In this document: piece after piece, positions 25,509-34,852 of the stretch
How positions within the stretch are numbered: the stretch's first letter is position 1
How the letters are laid out: each line of letters starts with the position of its first letter
Assembly: GCA_025056255.1 (NCBI GenBank)
Contig: JANWVT010000004.1
Coordinates: 1-64,000, forward strand
Length of the DNA stretch: 64,000 bases
Source of the DNA: Bernardetiaceae bacterium
GTDB lineage: Bacteria; Bacteroidota; Bacteroidia; Cytophagales; Thermoflexibacteraceae
Reading direction: 5' to 3'
The notes under the pieces: generated by a model
Databases searched by the model: none
What the model was told of the DNA's origin: nothing
The model's input: the letters and a program-made list of their open reading frames with translations, nothing else
Translations under genes and position numbers: made by a program

Positions 25509-26765
25509 ATGTGGCTTACCCTCAAACTGATTTACCAAAGCTTTTTGTTTGCCTTAGGTGCATTGCGCGAAAATCTCTTGCGAACTATCTTATCGTTGTT
25601 AGGTATTACTGTTGGCATTTTTGCCATCATTGGCGTGCTGACAATGGTAGATGCTATTGAGAAAGGCATTCGCCAAAGTTTGGCGTTTATGGGCGACAAG
25701 GTTATTTATGTAGACGTGTTTCCGTGGAACTTCACCAACCGCGACTATCCTTGGTGGAAATATTTTCAACGCCCCAACCCTACATATAACGAGTTCAAAT
25801 TTTTAGAACGCAACCTGACAGAGGCAAGTGCTGTAGCTGTTTTTGCTGTGCGGACTGGCAATACCGTCAAATTTAAAAATAACAGCTTAACCGGTGTTAA
25901 CATATTGGGTGTTTCGCAGCAGTACAACCAAGCAAGCAAAGTAGATATAGAGCAAGGGCGCTACTTCACCCCTCAGGAAAATGAACGCGGGCGCAACGTT
26001 GTTATTCTGGGCTATACGGTTGCCAAAGAACTCTTCGGCAATATAGACCCCATTGGGCAGCAAATATCGCTTAGGGGTAACAAATTCAATGTAATTGGTG
26101 TGATGAAACGGCAAGGCAGTACGCTGCTGAATACCCCCAGCACCGACAACGTGTGCATGATTCCCTATACGGCTATGACTAAAATGTTCAGCACCGGACG
26201 ACGCCGCGGCGTGCGCCCTCAAATTATGCTGAAAGGCTATGAGCACGACGCCGGGCTGGTCATGTTAGAAAATGAAGCACGCGGGTTGCTGCGCGCTTAT
26301 CGCGGACTCAAGCCTCGTGAAGAGGACAACTTTGCCCTTAACCGACCCGAGGCTTTTGCTGCTCTTTTAGATAGCATTATCGCCGTTATGACCTCTGCCG
26401 GCTGGTTTATCAGCATTTTTTCGATGTTGGTAGGCGGTTTTGGTATTGCCAATATTATGTTTGTATCTGTAAAAGAGCGCACTAACCTAATTGGTATTCA
26501 AAAGTCGCTTGGCGCCAAAAACTTCTTTATTCTTTTTCAATTTCTGTACGAAGCTATTTTGTTGTGCATTATTGGTGGTATTGCAGGGCTTGTGTTAGTT
26601 TCGCTGCTTAGCTTATTTTCTACTGAAAGTTTCGAAATCAGCCTAAGTATAGGGCGAGTTATACTGGGTCTGTTGTTGGCATCGGTTATTGGCATTCTCT
26701 CTGGCATCGTACCAGCAATAGTTGCTGCTCGTTTAGACCCCGTGGTGGCTATTCGCTCTAAGTAA
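25509..26765 (+). CDS. ABC transporter permease (MacB/FtsX type)
   Basis: A 418-residue membrane protein with an N-terminal transmembrane helix (about residues 22-44), a long periplasmic MacB-PCD domain and three C-terminal transmembrane helices with the FtsX domain (SIFSMLVGGFGIANIMFVSV, then KERTNLIGIQKSLGAK). Proteins of this type move lipids, peptides or drugs mechanically rather than through a pore and need an ATPase partner; none is adjacent. It starts five bases after moaC, so the pair is probably co-transcribed, without an obvious functional link. Confidence 0.9.
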   Translation: MWLTLKLIYQSFLFALGALRENLLRTILSLLGITVGIFAIIGVLTMVDAIEKGIRQSLAFMGDKVIYVDVFPWNFTNRDYPWWKYFQRPNPTYNEFKFLERNLTEASAVAVFAVRTGNTVKFKNNSLTGVNILGVSQQYNQASKVDIEQGRYFTPQENERGRNVVILGYTVAKELFGNIDPIGQQISLRGNKFNVIGVMKRQGSTLLNTPSTDNVCMIPYTAMTKMFSTGRRRGVRPQIMLKGYEHDAGLVMLENEARGLLRAYRGLKPREEDNFALNRPEAFAALLDSIIAVMTSAGWFISIFSMLVGGFGIANIMFVSVKERTNLIGIQKSLGAKNFFILFQFLYEAILLCIIGGIAGLVLVSLLSLFSTESFEISLSIGRVILGLLLASVIGILSGIVPAIVAARLDPVVAIRSK

Positions 26766-26915
26766 TGCAAATCTATGCAATAACAACAAGGGAAAAACAT
26801 GCCACTGTGTGCCTGCTGGGTAGCAGACCTTGCAGGGATTGAAAACTTTTATGGGCAGTTAGGCAAGTGTGTGGCTCGTGGGTCATTTATTGTGGCACAA
26901 GGAAATTACCTTACA

Positions 26916-28226
26916 TCATTCATCTTCGTTCAAGGCTGCTCTGTAGGCTTTTATGGCACGTTGGCGGGCAAACTCATGTTGCACAATGGGTTGGTAACTG
27001 GGGCTGCCAATTTCTGGTACCCATTGGCGTACATATTGCAGGTTGGGGTCGAACTTTTGTGTTTGCAGTGTTGGGTTGAAAATGCGAAAATAGGGGGCGG
27101 CATCACAACCGCTGCCTGCTGCCCACTGCCAGCCGCCGTTGTTGGCAGCAAGGTCAAAATCGAGCAGTTTTTTGGCAAAATAAGCCTCGCCCCAGCGCCA
27201 GTCTATCAGCAAATGTTTAGTTAAGAAACTTGCCGTAATCATGCGTACGCGGTTGTGCATAAAGCCAGTTTGATTCAGCTCGCGCATACCTGCATCTACA
27301 ATAGGGTAGCCAGTCTTGCCATTGCACCATGCTTCAAATTCTTGTTCGTTGTTGCGCCAGCAAATCCGCTCATAAGCAGGTTTGAAAGCACTGGTTGCCA
27401 CGTGCGGAAAATGATGGAGAATCATCATGTAAAAGTCGCGCCAGATAAGTTCGTTCAGCCAAGCCTCGCTTAGGGCAAGTCCTCGCCGTGCCAATGCCCT
27501 GATGCTAACCGTTCCAAAACGCAGGTGGACGCTCAAGCGCGACGTGCCAGCAATAGCGGGAAAATCTCGTTTTGCCCCATATTGTTGCAAAACTTGGTCT
27601 GCTACTTCTTTGGGAGGAAAGGCTACCTGTATTGGTATAAAGTCCATATCTGCCAATGTTGGCACGGGTAGCGGTTCGGTTTTTAGGAAATGGTGAAACA
27701 GCGAAACCGTATCGTACATTGCCACGTGCGTATTGGTGAGCAATTTCTTCCATTTGCGGCTGTATGGTGTAAAAACAGTGTAGGGTGTACCATCGTCTTT
27801 GAGTATCTCGTCGCGGTCAAAGATGCATTGATCTTTGTAGTCGTAGAACGGAATGTTAGCAGCAGCAAGCAGCTTAGCTACTTTGGCATCGCGTTCTTTG
27901 GCATAGGGTTCGTAGTCGCGATTAGCAAAAACTGCCTTTACCTCATAAGTACGCAAAATTTCCTGCCATACTTCCTCGGGCTTTCCGTAGTGTACCAACA
28001 AGGTGCTACCCATTTGCCGCAATTGTTCAGACAGGTGCATAACTTGCTGGTGAATAAATGCTACGCGCTTGTCACAGCGGTCTTCTAAGGCATCTAATAT
28101 GTGGCGGTCGAAGATAAATAGCGGCAGCACTGGTAAGCCCGACTGTAGGGCATAAAAAAGACCTGCATTATCTTCCAAACGCAGGTCGCGACGGTACCAA
28201 AATATGGCAATGTTACTTTTTTTCAC
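26916..28226 (-). CDS. phrB: Deoxyribodipyrimidine photolyase / cryptochrome family
   Basis: The 436-residue flavoprotein has the photolyase N-terminal motif IFWYRRDLRLEDN, the antenna-domain segment, and the FAD domain with NELIWRDFYMMILHHFP, DAGMRELNQTGFMHNRVRM (about residues 310-328) and the C-terminal WQWAAGSGCDAAPYFRIFNP. It repairs UV pyrimidine dimers with blue light, in the pattern of class I CPD photolyases. The GTG start at 28226 overlaps the rhomboid gene by 14 bases and is the only one that keeps the N-terminal motif. A cryptochrome role cannot be excluded. Confidence 0.92.
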   Translation of the reverse strand: MKKSNIAIFWYRRDLRLEDNAGLFYALQSGLPVLPLFIFDRHILDALEDRCDKRVAFIHQQVMHLSEQLRQMGSTLLVHYGKPEEVWQEILRTYEVKAVFANRDYEPYAKERDAKVAKLLAAANIPFYDYKDQCIFDRDEILKDDGTPYTVFTPYSRKWKKLLTNTHVAMYDTVSLFHHFLKTEPLPVPTLADMDFIPIQVAFPPKEVADQVLQQYGAKRDFPAIAGTSRLSVHLRFGTVSIRALARRGLALSEAWLNELIWRDFYMMILHHFPHVATSAFKPAYERICWRNNEQEFEAWCNGKTGYPIVDAGMRELNQTGFMHNRVRMITASFLTKHLLIDWRWGEAYFAKKLLDFDLAANNGGWQWAAGSGCDAAPYFRIFNPTLQTQKFDPNLQYVRQWVPEIGSPSYQPIVQHEFARQRAIKAYRAALNEDE

Positions 28227-29124
28227 TGTATTTAAAAAGCATTTGTTTTTCTTCGGTGGTTAAACTTTCATAACCAGATTCGGATATTTTGTCTAATATC
28301 CGGTCAATTTCTTCTTGCGAAGGCATAGCACGCGAGCCTGCTCCGCTACCGCGCTGGTTACGAGACGCATCTTTATATGAAACACGAATTTTAGATTTTG
28401 GTTTGGTAATACTGTTCCAAAAGTTAGGAAGCACCCACAACAGCCGGTTTAGCGGCACAGACATATCCTTGCCGTTTTGCAATAGTTTCACAAAAATGTA
28501 ACCTATGAGGGCACCGCCTAAATGCGCAATGTTGCCCCCAGCATTAGAGCCTGATGAGCCAATAAATGAAAGGAAAATAGTGATGGCTGCCAAGTATTTA
28601 AGCCTAATTGCACCAAAAAGCAATAAGTGGATGCTATATTCAGGCAAAAGGGTAGCAATGCCTGTGATGATGGCATAAACACTTGCCGAGGCACCAATCA
28701 TACCAGCAGCAGGCATGTTGTTGTAGAAAAACGGGATAGTATTATACACCAGCAAGTATAATAGTCCACCAAACACACCACCATATATGTACAAGGCAAT
28801 TGTCCGTTTGCTGCCCATGTATTGGTCAGACAACATGCCAAACCAATAAAGCATGAGCATGTTAAAGAGAATGTGAAAAAAATTTTGATGAGTGAAGAAA
28901 TAGGTTACCAATGTCCATGGGCGTATCAGAAATTCTTCTACGGGTGCGGGGATGTAAAAAACAGTGTATAGAAAATGCGCCAACGTACCTAATTCAAATA
29001 TTTGTGCTGTCCACATAGCCAAATTGAGCACGACAAAAATGGCTACGTTGATAATGATTAGCCTGCTGAGTCCGCTGTTTTGTTTGTTCCAAGCTATTTT
29101 AAAATCTTGCACAAAACTATTCAT
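28213..29124 (-). CDS. Rhomboid-family intramembrane serine protease 1
   Basis: The 303-residue protein has six or so membrane helices of the rhomboid fold. The catalytic Ser is in GASASVYAI (about residue 145) and the His in AHLGGALIG (about residue 205); the helix-2 motif HILFNMLMLYWFG is also present. A hydrophilic tail of about 80 residues, basic and Ser/Gly rich, ends KYSEKK. It overlaps the photolyase start downstream and follows a second rhomboid gene (45-base gap), so four genes from rlmB to phrB likely share a transcript. Confidence 0.9.
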   Translation of the reverse strand: MNSFVQDFKIAWNKQNSGLSRLIIINVAIFVVLNLAMWTAQIFELGTLAHFLYTVFYIPAPVEEFLIRPWTLVTYFFTHQNFFHILFNMLMLYWFGMLSDQYMGSKRTIALYIYGGVFGGLLYLLVYNTIPFFYNNMPAAGMIGASASVYAIITGIATLLPEYSIHLLLFGAIRLKYLAAITIFLSFIGSSGSNAGGNIAHLGGALIGYIFVKLLQNGKDMSVPLNRLLWVLPNFWNSITKPKSKIRVSYKDASRNQRGSGAGSRAMPSQEEIDRILDKISESGYESLTTEEKQMLFKYSEKK

Positions 29125-29169
29125 AACCCTAAAAGCGATATGTTGATGGTATAAATATACATAACTTGG

Positions 29170-29952
29170 CTAAATTTCGCCACGTTGCCGCCACCTACGG
29201 ATTAGAATAAATGCGAAAAACATGCCTCCCAAATGTGCAAAATGAGCTACGTTATCAGTTGGAGCTGCTCGCATAACCGAGTAAATCTCATATATGCCGT
29301 AAAAAAGTACTAAATATTTGGCTTTGACGGGAATCGGCGGGAAAAGCAATATCAGTTCTACATTAGGGAACATCATACCAAATGCCATCAAAATGCCAAA
29401 AACAGCCCCAGAGGCACCTACCATTGGTATGTTGGTTTTATTTTCATACATATCCATCACTATCTGCTTGCTGGCAGCTATCAGTTCGTAGCTATCCGGA
29501 TTGTTACTGAAATCATCCAAAAATGCTGATAAACGACCACTGTGGATGCCGCCAAAATCTGCTACCAAGCGGTCGAAGGCTGCAAAATGTGGATTTTGCA
29601 AATATGTTTCTACTGCATTTTGAAACTGATAAAGTTCTATGGCTTCAACAGCCAGATAGCAAGCGCTTGCTCCCAAGCCACAAATCAAATAAAATAGCAA
29701 AAAACGTCTGCCGCCCCAGTACATTTCCAGTGCAGGTCCGAATACGATTAATGCCAGCATATTGCTGAAAATATGCCCAAAACCTGCATGAACAAACATG
29801 TGAGTCAATATTTGATAAAACTCAAACTGGCTTGAACCGGGAAATCTCAACCCCAATACGCTGGCAATATTCACCTCTAAGAGTGCACCCATGGCAAATA
29901 CTGCTATGTTCAGCAGTAATAAATTGCGGACGACAGGCGTAAGCTGAAACAT
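29170..29952 (-). CDS. Rhomboid-family intramembrane serine protease 2 with large loop insertion
   Basis: A 260-residue rhomboid protease: HIFSNMLALIVFGPALE, catalytic Ser in GASGAVFGI (about residue 185), and His in HFAHLGGMF. Between the fourth-segment region and the catalytic helix lies a soluble insertion of about 70 residues (EAIELYQFQ.. to ..DMYENKTNIP), absent from paralogue 1. ATG 29952 is chosen over an in-frame TTG that would overlap rlmB. It is 52 bases after rlmB and 45 before the other rhomboid gene. Confidence 0.88.
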   Translation of the reverse strand: MFQLTPVVRNLLLLNIAVFAMGALLEVNIASVLGLRFPGSSQFEFYQILTHMFVHAGFGHIFSNMLALIVFGPALEMYWGGRRFLLFYLICGLGASACYLAVEAIELYQFQNAVETYLQNPHFAAFDRLVADFGGIHSGRLSAFLDDFSNNPDSYELIAASKQIVMDMYENKTNIPMVGASGAVFGILMAFGMMFPNVELILLFPPIPVKAKYLVLFYGIYEIYSVMRAAPTDNVAHFAHLGGMFFAFILIRRWRQRGEI

Positions 29953-30004
29953 TGAATTATTCGGAAAATAATTGTTAACATTACCATTAAAAAACGCAAC
30001 CAGT

Positions 30005-30748
30005 TCAAGAATGTTGTTCTTGTCGCTGGCGCAGTGCTTCAAAAAGGCAAATACCAGCAGCTACCGACACATTGAGCGAAGCTATTTTGCCTACCATTGG
30101 AATAAAAGCTTGCACATCGGCAAGGGCTAACAGTTCGGTACTGATGCCATCTTCTTCCGAACCCAACAGCATGGCAGTAGGAGCGGTAAAATCCACTCGA
30201 TAGATATTGGTAGTGCCTTTTTCGGTGCAAGCTACTACTTGTAAACCGTTATTTTTCAAGAAATGCAACGCACCGCGCAGGCTTTTTTCGCGACAAACGG
30301 GCAAATGACTCAACGCGCCTGCCGAGGCTTTGAAGGCATCGCCGCCCAAACGCGCTGTACCGCGCTCTGGTAATACAAGCGCCTGAGCACCTGCACACTC
30401 TGCCGAGCGGGCAATTGCCCCCACATTGCGTACATCTGTAACGCGGTCTAAGGCAACCAAAAGTGGCAGTTTGCCAGTGGCATACGTTTGGCTAATGATA
30501 TGGTCTAATGAGGCAAAAGTAACCGCAGAAAGCAAGCAAATAACCCCCTGATGATTCTTGCGCGTAATGCGGCGCAATTTTTCTTCCGGCACTTGCACTA
30601 CTGGTATGTGCCTTTGCCTACAAGATTGCACCAACTCAGCAATAGACTGGTTTTGAATTCCTTTTTGAATGAGCAGTTTGTCAATTTCCTTGTCCGATTG
30701 CAATATTTCCTGTACAGGACGGATGCCGAAAACAAAATCTGTTGTCAT
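30005..30748 (-). CDS. rlmB: 23S rRNA (guanosine-2'-O-)-methyltransferase RlmB / TrmH family
   Basis: A SPOUT methyltransferase of 247 residues that methylates ribose in rRNA (G2251 in E. coli 23S rRNA for RlmB). The N-terminal substrate-binding domain begins FVFGIRPVQEIL; the knotted SAM domain has ALDRVTDVRNVGAIARSAEC (about residues 105-124), MLLGSEEDGIS and IPMVGKIASLNVSVAAGICL. ATG 30748 is preferred to an upstream TTG. It is first of the leftward set rlmB, two rhomboid genes, phrB. Confidence 0.9.
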   Translation of the reverse strand: MTTDFVFGIRPVQEILQSDKEIDKLLIQKGIQNQSIAELVQSCRQRHIPVVQVPEEKLRRITRKNHQGVICLLSAVTFASLDHIISQTYATGKLPLLVALDRVTDVRNVGAIARSAECAGAQALVLPERGTARLGGDAFKASAGALSHLPVCREKSLRGALHFLKNNGLQVVACTEKGTTNIYRVDFTAPTAMLLGSEEDGISTELLALADVQAFIPMVGKIASLNVSVAAGICLFEALRQRQEQHS

Positions 30749-30846
30749 GTGAGAAAAAGCAGGTGCAAATATAGGCAAGCATACCGAGGTTTGTGAAAGG
30801 TTTTGCTACCTAAGCCATGTACAATTGTGGCTAAACGGCAAAATAA

Positions 30847-31950
30847 TTACACCTTCTTAGTGCGATATTTGTTGCGTCTGTAATCTTCAAAAATCAGGTT
30901 GCCCAGCCCTTCTAAGCTGCTGAAGTAGGCATTTCCGCCGTTCACTTTGGTAAACTCTCGTACAAATTCTTGCAAATAGGTATCTGAAGCTATCATGAAT
31001 GTAGTAATCGGAATGTTAAGCCGACGGCACTGGGCAGCAAGATTGAGGGTTTTCATCATAATTTTGCTGTCTAGCCCAAAGCTGTTTTTGTAGTAGCGCA
31101 CTCCTTCTTTTAAACAAGTAGGTTTGCCGTCGGTAATCATGAAAATTTGCTTGTTTTTGTTTTTGCGACGGCGCAACAAATCCATGGCTAGTTCCAAACC
31201 GGCTACGGTGTTAGTATGATAGGGTCCTACTTGCAAGTAGGGCAGGTCTTTTATTTCAATTTGCCATGCGTCGTTGCCAAACACAATGATGTCTAACGTA
31301 TCTTTTTTGTACTTAGTGGTAATTAGTTCGGCAAGTGCCATGGCTACTTTTTTAGCAGGTGTAATGCGGTCTTCTCCGTAGAGAATCATAGAGTGGCTAA
31401 TGTCTATCATCAGCACGGTAGAAGTTTGGGTTTTATATTCCTTTTCTACCACTTCCAAATCTTGCTCGGTGAGCATAAACTCCCCTAATCCGTGATTGAT
31501 TTGCGCATTTCGGATGGTTTCTGTCATTGAAATTTGGTCTAATTCGTCGCCAAAGCGGTAAGGACGCAGGTCGGCACTCAGCTCATCTCCTGTTCCGCTA
31601 AAAACAGTTTGGTGATTTCCCCCTGCCGATTTTTTCAACTTGCCGAAAATTTCCTCTAATGCTTGCCGCCGAATGGTTTGCTCAGTTTTAGGGGTGATGT
31701 GAATGGTGCCCTCTATGGTGTTTTCTTCTATGTAGCCTTTCTGCTTGAGGTCTTCAAAAAAATCACCAATTCCATACTCGCTGTTTGTCAGCCCGTAGCG
31801 GCGGTCTAAGTTAGTAAGCCAACGCATAGCTTCACCCACGTCGCCCGAGGTCATATTGAGCAGTTGGATGAAAATGTTGAGCAATTTTTCAAAGGTTGCC
31901 TTTTGTTTGGTTTCCTCAGGATTGAATCGGGTAAAACGGTAACCTATCAT
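30847..31950 (-). CDS. von Willebrand factor A (VWA) domain protein
   Basis: The 367-residue protein has an N-terminal helical part of about 165 residues and a C-terminal VWA domain with the metal-ion-dependent adhesion site MIDISHSM (about residues 190-197), TVAGLELAMDLL and MITDGKPT. In this group (CoxE- or BatA-like, no signal peptide, cytoplasmic) the protein usually works with a MoxR-type AAA+ ATPase as a metal-insertion or chaperone complex. No AAA+ gene lies in the window near it. The hydrolase gene 12 bases upstream is co-directional. Confidence 0.85.
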   Translation of the reverse strand: MIGYRFTRFNPEETKQKATFEKLLNIFIQLLNMTSGDVGEAMRWLTNLDRRYGLTNSEYGIGDFFEDLKQKGYIEENTIEGTIHITPKTEQTIRRQALEEIFGKLKKSAGGNHQTVFSGTGDELSADLRPYRFGDELDQISMTETIRNAQINHGLGEFMLTEQDLEVVEKEYKTQTSTVLMIDISHSMILYGEDRITPAKKVAMALAELITTKYKKDTLDIIVFGNDAWQIEIKDLPYLQVGPYHTNTVAGLELAMDLLRRRKNKNKQIFMITDGKPTCLKEGVRYYKNSFGLDSKIMMKTLNLAAQCRRLNIPITTFMIASDTYLQEFVREFTKVNGGNAYFSSLEGLGNLIFEDYRRNKYRTKKV

Positions 31951-31962
31951 ATGAATTTGTTT

Positions 31963-32763
31963 TTAGGAAGAGAAAGCAACAGAAGCGTTAGCAGAATAGC
32001 GCTGCATAAACTCTATGGAATAACGATTGAACAATTCTGGTTGTTCTACGTTGCAGACGTGTCCACAATTTTTTAACACTTTAAGAAAAGCATTTTTATG
32101 CTGTTTAACAAGATTTTTGACTTGGGGTAAAAACATGTAGTCCTCATCGCCCATCAGGTAGAGCGTGGGAATAGGTAATTCTTTTTCGCGGAAGTAGCGC
32201 AGCAGTGGGTTAATGCTTGCCGTGAGAGTAAACCAGCGCAAAAATTCAGACTGCCGCAGCTTTTTAGCATCTTCTATAAACAGATTGCGCGACTCCCGAT
32301 TGCGGGCACGGGGCATTAGGATATATGCGCAAATGGTATAGATCCAAATGAAAGGCACAAAAGGTTTTACTACATCTGCTAGCCACACCAAAAAGCGCGA
32401 ACGAATGTTGAGGCGCGTAATAGCTCCTCCTAAAACCATCGTTTGAATTTTAGACTGGTCTATTTCAGCAATGGTGCGAATGATGAGCGTTCCCAATGAA
32501 ATGCCAACAAAATGTGCTTTTTCAACCCCCACGTGTTTCATTACTTCCAATACGTCGCGGCTCACATCGGTAAAAGAATAGTTCCGGTGCGCAAAAATGT
32601 CTTTTGACTTGCCATGACCGCGCAAATCGAGCAACAGCACGTTGAAATGTGCCACATAGTCGCGCAATTGGCGAAACCAAATAGAAGAACTTCCGCCTGC
32701 TCCATGAATTAATACTACCCAGTCTTTGGCTTCTGGATGTTTGTATACCTTATGGTAGAGCAT
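31963..32763 (-). CDS. Alpha/beta hydrolase
   Basis: A 266-residue hydrolase: oxyanion-hole motif VLIHGAGGSSSIW (about residues 17-29), LLDLRGHGKS, nucleophile elbow FVGISLGT with the catalytic Ser (about residue 94), acid in YLMGDEDYMF, and His in KNCGHVCNVEQPE. The lid region between strands 6 and 7 is hydrophobic (FVPFIWIYTICAYIL) and may touch membrane lipid. Substrate unknown. It reads into the VWA gene (12-base gap) and is divergent from the sensor gene. Confidence 0.88.
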   Translation of the reverse strand: MLYHKVYKHPEAKDWVVLIHGAGGSSSIWFRQLRDYVAHFNVLLLDLRGHGKSKDIFAHRNYSFTDVSRDVLEVMKHVGVEKAHFVGISLGTLIIRTIAEIDQSKIQTMVLGGAITRLNIRSRFLVWLADVVKPFVPFIWIYTICAYILMPRARNRESRNLFIEDAKKLRQSEFLRWFTLTASINPLLRYFREKELPIPTLYLMGDEDYMFLPQVKNLVKQHKNAFLKVLKNCGHVCNVEQPELFNRYSIEFMQRYSANASVAFSS

Positions 32764-32821
32764 GGGACATCAGTTTTTTACCTTAAATTTATGCAAAAAA
32801 CAAGGTAGATAATTTTTTTGA

Positions 32822-32851
32822 TTGGGCTTCGTTGAATAATTGTTATTTTTG
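32822..32851 (+). promoter_or_regulatory. Promoter of the sensor-gldH operon
   Basis: TTG (32822-32824), a 19-base spacer and TATTTTTG (32844-32851) match the Bacteroidota promoter consensus; the sensor ATG follows 36 bases later. Confidence 0.55.
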
Positions 32852-32887
32852 AGCAAGTCATCAAACCATATTAGTAAAGTCGATTTG

Positions 32888-34846
32888 ATGCAAACGCTAA
32901 GCCTTCGCCGTGCACTCACCCTTTACTTGGCAATCAGTATATTTTTGATTGTAGTAGGTGGATTTTTTTTACGCCAATCTTGGATCAATCGCGTACAAAG
33001 TGAAAACCTTTTCCGCAGACGCATTTTGCAACAAGCCTCTACAGTATTGTTTGAATGTAGCTACTTGGCATTTGCAGTCATGCGCAATCCTCAAGACGAC
33101 AACCTGCGCAATCAGCTGAGTATATCCAAAGTTAAGATGGAAAATATTTTGCGCATATTGATACAAGGCGGCGTTTATGGTGCTGCTGATAACAGCTCCG
33201 ACAATATGAATTTGCAGCCCGCAGAGGGACAAGACTTGATAAACATGCAGCAGCTGGCTGCCGAGTGGCAATCGATGCGTAAGGTGATTGACCGCTTAGA
33301 AAGCAACGCGATGGCTGCCAATATGAACAACCTCAACCCAATAGAGTACCGCAACCAAATGAACGCCATAGCCGACTTTCTCTATCAGAACGTTACTAAA
33401 ATGAATCGCAATATAGAAATAGATATTGCCATTGCTAACGTAAAAGTCAATGCAGAGGAGCGCAACGCTTTCATTTGGCTGTATGTCTATAGCTTTGTCA
33501 TGCTCATAAATAGCATAGTAGGGTTTGTATACTTCCGCGACTACGTGGTTACGCCACTTGAGAAGATAGGCGAAAAGGTGCAATTAGTAGCAGATGGCAA
33601 GCAAACCCAAACAATTGAGCTATCCAAAAATAGCCCCCCTGAAATAGCACAACTCAATAATGGCATTAATGAGTTGAGCGAGATTCAAAACACGATGGCT
33701 GTTTTTGCCTCAGAGGTTGGAAAAGGGAACTACAACTACCAATTTACAGCGCGCAGCGAAGCCGATACACTGGGTATTGCCTTGCTTGCTATGCGAGACA
33801 ACTTGATGCGCGCCGACCGTGAAGATACTATCCGCACGTGGGCTAACGAAGGACAAGTTAAATTTGGGGACATTTTTCGGCAATATGCAAACGATTTGGA
33901 AGCTTTTGCTTATCACTCAGTAGCAGAGTTAGTGAAATACGTAGGTGCTAACCAAGGCTTCTTTTTTGTGCTCAGAGACCAAGATAAGGAAAAGCCTTAC
34001 TTAGAACTAATAGCTGCCTATGCCTATGAAAAACGAAAATACCTCCACAAACAAGTGCCTGTAGGCTCCGGACTGTTGGGGCAGGCTGTTTTGGAAAAAC
34101 ACTCGCTTTATTTTACCGATATTCCACAAAACTACGTATACATTACCTCGGGTTTAGGAGAGGCAACTCCGGGTTGCTTGATGATTGTACCGTTGATGAT
34201 TAACGATGTTGTTTACGGTGCTATTGAAATTGCCTCTTTTGAACCCTTCGAGCACTATAAAATTGACTTTATTGAAAAAATTGCTTCTAATATTGCCGGC
34301 ACCCTTGCCTTTGCGCAAAATAGTGAACAAACCCAGCGCCTACTGGCAGAAACCCAATCGTTTGCCGAACAGCTCAGAGCACAAGAAGAGGAAATGCGGC
34401 AAAATATGGAAGAGTTGGTAGCAACCCAAGAAGAAATGCAGCGCGTTCAAGCCGAAATTCGCAAAAAAGAAGCAGGGCTCACCAGCTTGATTAACAACAC
34501 CGATACCTACATTTTCTCAATAGATAAGGGTTTCAATCTGTTATTAGCAAACGATGCGTTTAAGAAATACATCAAAATTACTTATGGTATCGAGCTGCAA
34601 GTAGGTATGAACATGCTCTATGACATTGTGCCGGAAACCAACCGCGCTTTGCGGCGCAAACAATACGAGCGTGCACTTGCTGGTGAATCGTTCACCGTTA
34701 TTGAAAACCACAAAGGCAAAGACCACTCCGATAACTACTACGAAATATCTTTCCAACCTATTTTTAACCAAGCCAATCAAGTAGAGGGGCTCTCGGTGTT
34801 CATGCGTAACATTACACATCTCAACCCCATTCGTTGGGAGTCATAG
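32888..34846 (+). CDS. Membrane sensor with HAMP, GAF and PAS domains, no output domain
   Basis: The 652-residue protein has a transmembrane helix at about 10-29, a helical extracytoplasmic domain, a second helix at about 194-216, a HAMP-like linker, a GAF domain (about 345-490, with GSGLLGQAVLEK and CLMIVPLMINDVVYGAIEI), a coiled coil (about 490-540, EEEMRQNMEELVATQEEMQR) and a PAS domain to the end. Neither histidine kinase, GGDEF, methyl-accepting nor effector domain follows. ATG 32888 is used; the frame extends upstream only to a TTG. It ends seven bases before gldH, so both are likely transcribed together. Confidence 0.85.
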   Translation: MQTLSLRRALTLYLAISIFLIVVGGFFLRQSWINRVQSENLFRRRILQQASTVLFECSYLAFAVMRNPQDDNLRNQLSISKVKMENILRILIQGGVYGAADNSSDNMNLQPAEGQDLINMQQLAAEWQSMRKVIDRLESNAMAANMNNLNPIEYRNQMNAIADFLYQNVTKMNRNIEIDIAIANVKVNAEERNAFIWLYVYSFVMLINSIVGFVYFRDYVVTPLEKIGEKVQLVADGKQTQTIELSKNSPPEIAQLNNGINELSEIQNTMAVFASEVGKGNYNYQFTARSEADTLGIALLAMRDNLMRADREDTIRTWANEGQVKFGDIFRQYANDLEAFAYHSVAELVKYVGANQGFFFVLRDQDKEKPYLELIAAYAYEKRKYLHKQVPVGSGLLGQAVLEKHSLYFTDIPQNYVYITSGLGEATPGCLMIVPLMINDVVYGAIEIASFEPFEHYKIDFIEKIASNIAGTLAFAQNSEQTQRLLAETQSFAEQLRAQEEEMRQNMEELVATQEEMQRVQAEIRKKEAGLTSLINNTDTYIFSIDKGFNLLLANDAFKKYIKITYGIELQVGMNMLYDIVPETNRALRRKQYERALAGESFTVIENHKGKDHSDNYYEISFQPIFNQANQVEGLSVFMRNITHLNPIRWES

Positions 34847-34852
34847 TTGGTC

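Noticed and set aside
26799-27224. A 141-codon plus-strand frame near the ABC permease
   Set aside because: It is mostly antisense to the photolyase gene, whose motifs are conserved; the plus-strand translation has no family features.
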